This document shows positions 58,021 through 64,000 of a stretch of DNA of 64,000 nucleotides, one piece after another; the first letter of the stretch is position 1; each line of letters begins with the position of its first letter. Below the pieces are notes generated by a model. It had not been told where the DNA came from, searched no databases, and worked only from the letters and a program-made list of their open reading frames with translations. The DNA is from Panax quinquefolius (taxonomy: Eukaryota; Streptophyta; Magnoliopsida; Apiales; Araliaceae), in NCBI GenBank assembly GCA_020205615.1, contig CM035170.1:34348123-34412122 (forward strand), given 5' to 3'. The translations under genes were made by a program, and so were the position numbers.

Positions 58021-59401
58021 TGTAAGACCCCGAATTTTATGAAATAAAAGTATTCAATTTTTCTTATAATTACGATTCAGTAAATGGTTAAATTGATAAA
58101 AAGTTAAAGTTAAGGGTAATATATGAATTTTTTTTCAATATACGCAAGTGGTTATAAACTATTCATTGTTGTCGGGGAATATTTGTTTGGTCGTGGAATA
58201 TTCTTTTTGTTTGGAATATTCGTATGCAACCATAGCCCATCAGTGGGCCCCATAATGTAATAACCGCTTGATGAAGAAAATGACAAATTTGAGTTTTTAT
58301 AAATAACGGCGTAATCGTTACCGTTAACACTGTTGGAATATCCAGTTGGTAAAGTAAAGTAATACGCGTTGTTGCACAGTAGCACACGGTATTGCACAGT
58401 ATTTTTTTCAATTATTGATTCTTACGTGAGAAGACACTACTCAATAATTGTTACAGTAATTACTGATCAATATTTTATTTTATTTATTCAATAATTGCTG
58501 CGTTGATATTTTATATTATTATTTTTTTCAATAATTGTCACTTTGACAAGATTCCATTATCGGATCAATAATTCATATTATTTGGATAATATTATTAGAT
58601 AGCATTATTGGCAATGTCTAGAAAGTTCTCACAAGGAGAGGTTTGGTCACCTAATTGCGCGCAAAGAAGGAGAAATCCTTATCGGAAAGCCCCTCTTTCT
58701 CGAACCGCCTGTCATTCATTATTGTGATTCTCGTAATATTATTTGTGAATAATTAATTATTGATTTATATGATAAGGAAATATTTATTTGATGCAGATAT
58801 AAATGATGGATTTATTTATGTGGTTATAAATGAAGAAATTAATGTTGAGGTGTTTTATTAGTATTTTGTCGGCTTGGAGGTATTAAAAGATCTAATCGGT
58901 GTTCTTAAAGCTCTATTGCGTGAGTTATAATTTTAATCCGACCGTTGGATCGTTGTAATTTCTGGATATGTTATACATATAAAAGTTGAGTATATATGCA
59001 CAAAATTTGAACCGTTAAAAATTAACGCATGATTTGTTATGAATTTTAAAGGGTGTTGAAAATCGTCCGTTTATAGATTTCGGATATTTTCTGTCTGGAA
59101 TTTGGAAAAACTTAAAGCTACAAAGTTATAGAGAATTCGATTTCGTGTGGAATGGACATAAAATTTGTATTTTTCCGATAAACGGGCTATTTTCTATGAA
59201 TTATTGAAGTTTCGAAAAATAAAATAGTTTTTATTAAAATTAGGTGGGACCCACTTTTGAATGTTAGGGGATGGTGGTTGATTTCTGGTGGACCCCACTG
59301 TGGTGGCTGATGTTTTGATTCAAATAAGGCGTGCGTAGTAGATGAATAAATAAATAATATTATTTTATTATTTTAGTCTTCTTTGGCTTTCTAGCATTTT
59401 C

Positions 59402-59410
59402 CTATAAATA
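59402..59410 (+). promoter_or_regulatory. LTR TATA box (58021 element)
   Basis: CTATAAATA, about 1.38 kb into the LTR, with a leader containing AAATCACACCAGAAACAAG. Confidence 0.55.
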
Positions 59411-60328
59411 GGTGCTTATGTTAGAATTGAAAATCACACCAGAAACAAGTTTTCTTTATCTCTATATTGTCGAGCATATTTTAGTGAGTATTTAGATACT
59501 TTGAGAGTTGCTATTAAGTGCAAGTTTGCTTCGGCTTTTCGTCCGATATTCCAGTCAGAAATACTGCTCTTTTGAGGTAAGGGATTTTAAGGGTTATTAT
59601 GTTTTTCAGTTCGTACTTCTTCCGACCTTCAAAAAATTCTGGAAAAATTTGAAATGATAATTTGATGAGTTTTATTGATTGTGTCGAAAAATGGCAATTT
59701 TTGGATGTATAGATTAAGAGTTATGAATTTTACGGGAAAAGACTATTTTAAAATAAAACCCTTATAACTCCTTGTGGTTAACTCTAAAATTAATGAAATT
59801 TTTATTGGGAGTACATCTGTATAATATCAGTGTACTCTATGAATTTTAGAATTTTTGGATAAAAGTATAATTTATGATAAATGGATAAATATTCAGCGGT
59901 TTTGGCCATATGAAAAATAGTTAATGAATTTTATAAAATTTGTAGAAAAATATATGTTCGATATGGGACTATATTCTGCTAAATCTCAGAAAAAAAAATT
60001 TTTAGGACTGATTTGGTATTTTTCATGAAAATGGACTAGTTATGAGTAAATGAATTAAATATGTTAGGTGAAGTAAAAAAATTGGAAAATAAGATTTTAT
60101 GGTTTGAGAATCCTATATGAGGTATATGCAGATTTTTTATGAGGGTTTTGGTTATTGGTGATGAAATCTTATGAGTTTGGCATTTTAGGATGATTAAATG
60201 CATTATTTGGTAAAGTGTAAACAATTAAAATAAATTGTTTATAAGTTGAAGAAATGTTATTTCAATATCATTATACCGAAATATTGGTATAGATTTTATT
60301 GTGGAATTTCTACCTTTTTGTGTCGGGT

Positions 60329-60411
60329 TTACTATTCACGAGTTACTATTCATGAGTTACTATTCACGAAGTTATTATTCATGGATTACTATTCACAACT
60401 TACTATTCATG
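60329..60411. repeat. 14-15 bp minisatellite GAGTTACTATTCAC, about six units
   Basis: The same word as the GTGAATAGTAACTC arrays at 28447 and 35942, seen from the other strand. Units vary by one or two bases. Confidence 0.8.
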
Positions 60412-60589
60412 ATAAAATTGGTTTCTTTTTCTAACCAAATTATAGTTGAGTTATGAATATTACTCTTGAGATTAAATCTATATGTTGATTATATTATTTT
60501 TATTATCATATATAACATTTTTATAACCCTAATAATGATATTAATTTCTCTTTGACTTGAGTGTAAAGATGGGTAGATTATTGGTATGA

Positions 60590-61005
60590 TCATGACTATG
60601 GGTTCTCTTTGGCCAAGAGTCAAAAAGTTGAATTGTTGATCGGTATGATCATAACCATTGAATTTATAATTGAATATCTTTAGCTTAAGTGCAAAGGTGA
60701 AATGATCAACATGGTTATAATTATTGTTTATATAAATTCGAAATGATTATATATTTCTTTGAGATATTAATATATTTGGCCCAGAAAGTGCAAATATGAA
60801 TCATTGATGAATATATTTGCCTCAGTAGTGCAAATATGAATCGTTGAGGAATATCTTTAGCTTTGTAGTGCAAAAGATGAATATCTTTGGCCAGTAGTCT
60901 GAAAGATGACATGTTGTTGAATATCTTTGCCAATGAGTGCAAAGATGAACTGTTGATGAATATCTTCGGTAGTAGTGCAAATATGAATTTATTAGTATGA
61001 TTATG
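60590..61005. repeat. Degenerate repeat of about 45-50 bp in the 58021 LTR
   Basis: The phrase GAATATCTTTGGCC, then AGTAGTGCAAAGATGAAT, recurs about seven times with drift. A counterpart in the 26601 LTRs is the GCACTACGGGCCAA repeat near 27170-27390 and 34710-34940. Confidence 0.7.
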
Positions 61006-61494
61006 AGCGGGAAGTGTGATTTGGTGTAACAATGATCTTTGATGTTTCGTAAAGACATGTGATGAAAATTATCTTCGCCCTGAGAAAAGCGAAGAGGAAT
61101 TTAGAATCACAATTATGATTATGAGTTATTCATATGATTGTGAACCGTAATCTGTTAATTGATGTTACGAGGATAAAACATTGTTGGTGGATTTTAACAT
61201 GGAGAAGATAATAGACTTTATGGTCTATTCGACTCTTCTAATGGATTGCTCGTTCACGCAAACTATGGTTGAAAATTTTATCATCTACCATATGTTCTAA
61301 ATCTCCGATTTATTATTGTTGAAGGCTATTGATAATTTATTTATCTTTAGTCATGATATTCTTTATCGGGCTAGTTGTACTCACCCTTTACATTTCACAA
61401 TTCCTTTTCTGTAATAAGAGTGTAGTCGGGTCGAGCGGGGGAATAACAGGGAATAGAATGGTGGTCATCATTTAGTAGTTATATTTGGTGAATC

Positions 61495-61965
61495 AAATAG
61501 GGTGAGGCGAACCCAACATTGGAAGGTTGTTTTGCCACTATCATACAAGATGTCTAATGACATACAACCTCATGTCATCATAAGACAAGGTTGTGCACAT
61601 CCACTTGCTTAGTATATTTACGAGCACTACCTATATAATCTGGGTGTTTGTTTGAAGTATAATTCTCAATTAGAGACAAAGGGATATAATGATATGTTAA
61701 GAGAAGACTCACCATCGGGAATAATATGATAGTAATCTTCTCATTTTCCTTGGGGTCTATTGGGTCAACCAAGGATAATTTCGCAATAACCATATGATAT
61801 CTATCATAACCTCGAAGCATGGCCTCCCATGTACGAAGGTTTTCTTTGAGCACTTCCCAAAGATTCTAATTTCTAAAATAGTTTTTTTGACTATACCTTT
61901 ATGTAAGGTGTCATTGTGACGTGATATCCAAGGTTGGGATGAGAGTCACAGTTGGTATATATTTG
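61495..61965. other. Inserted segment in LTR, with an exon-like minus-strand frame
   Basis: Compared with the related LTRs at 26601 and 34157, the alignment breaks after TTTAGTAGTT and resumes at ATATTTGTATCC, so about 450 bp here are foreign. Weak inverted repeats ACCCAACATTGG (61511-61522) and its partner CCAAGGTTGGGA (61928-61939) lie near the edges. Inside, the minus frame 61578-61853 reads NLRTWEAMLRGYDRYHMVIA, then KLSLVDPIDPKENEKI. After ILFPM comes GTGAGT, a good splice donor. I do not recognise the protein. It may be a captured gene exon carried by a small DNA transposon. Confidence 0.4.
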
Positions 61966-62103
61966 TATCCAAACTCACAGCATATGTGTTGTTGTATTTT
62001 GCACGATAATTGTTGTAATAAAGTTGTAGTTGTTTTCTGTACCATGTATTTGGCGACTCAGAATAGGTTGGATGGAATGGACCTATTTTGGGGTTTTCAC
62101 ATT

Positions 62104-62115
62104 TGGTATCAGAGC
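62104..62115 (+). other. Primer-binding site (iMet) of the 58021 element
   Basis: A perfect TGGTATCAGAGC, two bases after the LTR end TTCACA. Confidence 0.88.
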
Positions 62116-62289
62116 TTAAGGATATGGTCTCTGGCAGTGATCGGGGAATAGAACTAGGAGGGGAGAGATGAGTAAATCCTTCGCTAGTGTGTCCGACCTA
62201 AGCTTATTTGTTGGTCAGTCATAATATCGGGATATTATATGATATGTTAATTTGTTTAATTAACCCTTGTTTTATGACAGTATTTGAGA

Positions 62290-62771
62290 ATGACAGCTGA
62301 GAATGTTAATAATGGAGTGAATGAGACAGTGGGGATACCTCTAATCACTAACCATGATAATGTGATGATAGACAAAGAAGGAATTAGAGATATTCTTGTG
62401 GTGAGTGAAGAATTGATAGTTAGACTTAGATAGTCGCAGAGGTAACAAATAAAGAGAGAGAAGAGGAAGAAGAGGTACCTGAGGAGAATTTATTAGAGGT
62501 ATTATATGATCAAAATGTAGAATTGCAAAATTGTATTCATGAGTTAGAAGAGCAGGCTGAAGAACGACAGGCGGTCGTGGAGCAAAAGGATGCAACAATT
62601 CAAGCTTGTGTTACCCGATATGTGATGCTTGAACAGAAGCATTCTTTGGCAGAGTATAAGATGATAAAGCTTGAATCTGAGCTGAAAGAAGAAAAATCTG
62701 AACGAGTGAGAGTGAGTGATGCATGGGGAAAAGTCCCACGACGCGTTGATATTGTGGAAAGAGATGTCTGA
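62290..62771 (+). pseudogene. Gag-start/coiled-coil ORF of the deletion derivative
   Basis: It begins MTAENVNNGVNETVGIPLI at 62290, matching the Gag start of the 26601 element (MTSENVENSNG) in both sequence and position. A TAG near 62431 and a frame change lead into a Glu-rich run (EREEEEEVPEENLLEV), YDQNVELQN and a coiled coil with HELEEQAEERQAVVEQKD and MIKLESELKEEKSERVRV, ending at TGA 62769. No capsid or knuckle is present. Thus a Gag N-terminus is followed by the accessory-type coiled coil. Whether this is the ancestral arrangement or a recombination product is not decided here. Confidence 0.6.
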
Positions 62772-63199
62772 TCTAAGAAGGATAAAATAGATGATATGTA
62801 TTTCTCTTTTTGGATAACAATTGGGAGAACCCAACATCGAGTTTTGAATTACCCTGTATAGAACCGTCAACCTGAATTCGATATGGATCGAAGATTGATG
62901 ATTCAAATCATGAATCAGGAGTACGACGAATCAGTTGAGGGTGGAATATGCCCTATAGAAAAGTATATTCCAATGGTAGTGATGACGCCAAATGTTGCCC
63001 AAGACAAGTCAAAGCCGAGTAGTTCGAGGGATAGCGGTTGTCATGACTTCCCAACAAGTGAGGAACCCAATTGAAGTTATCACGGGAGATGAGCAATGGA
63101 GAAATCATGGTGACCGGGGAGATAGAATCTGGAATGAAAGCAAGGTATTCTCAACTCTTCGAAATACCAGGTACGTAAATTTCTGGGATGAAATTTTAT
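62772..63199 (+). pseudogene. Remnants of the protease region and pol end
   Basis: After the coiled coil, a frame at 62883-63074 is not recognised in its first half (MDRRLMIQIMNQEYDESVEG). At 62992-63098 the text RGIAVVMTSQQVRNPIEVIT matches the pre-protease phrase of the 26601 element (RAFVVTSQKARNPNEVIT). From about 63140 the DNA can be read as SQLFEIPGT, matching the pol end LFDIPGM. So everything from protease to chromodomain was lost by one or more deletions between 63098 and 63140. Confidence 0.65.
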
Positions 63200-63211
63200 A
63201 AGGAGGGGAGA
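63200..63211 (+). other. Polypurine tract of the 58021 element
   Basis: AAGGAGGGGAGA, one base before the 3' LTR start TGTAAGACC at 63213. Confidence 0.75.
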
Positions 63212-63212
63212 T

Positions 63213-64000
63213 TGTAAGACCCCGAATTTTATGAAATAAAAGTATTCAATTCTTCTTATAATTACGATTCAGTAAATGGTTAAATTGATAAAAAGTTAAA
63301 GTTAAGGGTAATATAAGAAATTTTTTTTTCAATATACGTAAGTGGTTATAAAATATTCATTGTTGTCGGGGAATATTCGTTTGGTCGTGGAATATTCTTT
63401 CTGTCGGGGAATATTTGTACGACGGCAATGACCATTTATGGGCCCCATAATGTAATAATTATCTCGGATGAAGAAAATGACAAATTTGAGTTTTTATAAA
63501 TAACGGGGTAATAGTTACCGCTAACACACTTTGGAAATACCCGGTTGGTAAAAAAGTAGTAATACGCATTGTTGCACAAGATAAAGTACACCAGATTGCA
63601 CAAAGATTTTTTTAATTATTGATTCTTACGTGAGAAGCACTACTCAATAATTGTTACATAATTATCGCTCAATATTTTATTTTATTGATTCAATAATTGT
63701 TGCGTTGATATTTTATATTATTATTTTTCCAAAAATTGTCACTTCAAAGTATCTCCATTATCAGATCAATAATTCATATTATTTGAATAACATTATTAGA
63801 TAGCATTATTGGTAATGTCTAGAAAATTCTGTCAAGGAGAAGTTTGGTCACCTAATTGCAAGCTTAGAAGGAGAGAAATCTTATCCGAAAGCCCCTCTTT
63901 CCTGGAACCTTTGGTTGTCATTATTGTGATTCTGTAATATTATTTGTGAATAATTAATTATTAATTTATATGATAAGAAAATATTTATTTGATGCGGATA
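63213..64000 (+). repeat. 3' LTR of the 58021 element, cut by window end
   Basis: The first 788 bp are collinear with 58021-58800, with many small substitutions and indels (for example TGTCGGGGAATATTTGTACG against the corresponding 58201 region). The remaining 3 kb or so lie beyond the window. Confidence 0.9.

Larger units (their letters stand above)
58021..62101 (+). repeat. 5' LTR of the 58021 element
   Basis: A 4.08 kb LTR starting TGTAAGACCCC and ending TTTTCACA. A TATA box lies at 59402-59410. It is longer than the related 2.7 kb LTRs partly because of a tandem repeat zone (60590-61005) and an inserted segment of about 450 bp (61495-61965). No gene is recognised apart from the exon-like fragment in that insert; the frames at 58152-58411, 60036-60434 and 60721-61058 are fortuitous. 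Confidence 0.85.
58021..64000 (+). mobile_element. Deletion-derived gypsy element, 3' LTR cut by window end
   Basis: 5' LTR 58021-62101, primer site 62104-62115, a 1.1 kb interior, polypurine tract 63200-63211, and 3' LTR from 63213 to the edge. The interior keeps the gag start, a coiled-coil ORF, a piece of the protease region and the last codons of pol; all enzymatic domains are gone. LTRs are of the same type as those at 26601-36789 (TGTAAGACCCC start; GAGGTTTGGTCACC block). It is inserted in gag of the 52743 element; the bases before it are ATGGA, whose second copy would lie past the window. Confidence 0.88.

Overview
The window looks like a gene-poor, AT-rich stretch of nuclear DNA from a flowering plant, probably a eudicot. 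I found no convincing host gene, no rRNA or tRNA gene and no CRISPR array. Almost everything is LTR retrotransposon sequence in layers. The plant assignment rests on plant-type lineages: Tekay/Del-like chromoviruses of Ty3/gypsy, a SIRE-like Ty1/copia element, a Tat/Ogre-like non-autonomous element, and a large retrotransposon derivative (LARD). The species cannot be named from this sequence.

Layout. 1-2934: minus-strand LTR element; its 5' LTR is 1122-2934 and its internal DNA runs off the left edge. 2935-9936: gypsy element 1 (+), truncated in gag, with a decayed pol and a 2.87 kb 3' LTR. 9937-11667: a probable minus-strand LTR rich in telobox-like motifs. 11668-39926: gypsy element 2 (+), split by two later insertions. 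The first is a 10.9 kb LARD at 14572-25508 (two 4.65 kb LTRs, 1.64 kb non-coding interior, duplicated target GAGAA). The second is a complete but decayed minus-strand chromovirus at 26601-36789 (duplicated target TTATG). 39927-45554: a Tat/Ogre-like non-autonomous element preceded by an inverted piece of its own LTR. 45555-52742: a SIRE-like copia element with 5' LTR, gag, pol and the start of a possible env-like ORF. 52743-58020: the 5' part of another gypsy element (LTR, PBS, extra coiled-coil ORF, gag). 58021-64000: a deletion-derived gypsy element inserted in that gag, whose 3' LTR leaves the window.

State of the genes. Every coding region carries stops or frameshifts. Many stops have the form CAA/CAG/CGA to TAA/TAG/TGA or TGG to TAG, as expected from deamination of methylated cytosine in silenced repeats. 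No element here looks able to move by itself. The non-autonomous ones (LARD, Tat-like, 58021 element) keep LTRs, PBS and PPT, so they could have been mobilised in trans.

Most interesting points. (1) A coiled-coil ORF lies between PBS and gag in one gypsy element, and a recognisable relative occurs in the deletion derivative next to it. (2) The LARD is cleanly bounded and its LTRs share blocks with the LTR of the gag-bearing element at 52743, a plausible relative of its helper. (3) Head-to-head Tat-like LTR arms form a near-palindrome of about 530 bp. (4) Minisatellites differ in copy number between the two LTRs of one element. (5) An exon-like, non-TE-looking segment sits inside one LTR. I did not find a clearly novel non-transposon system.
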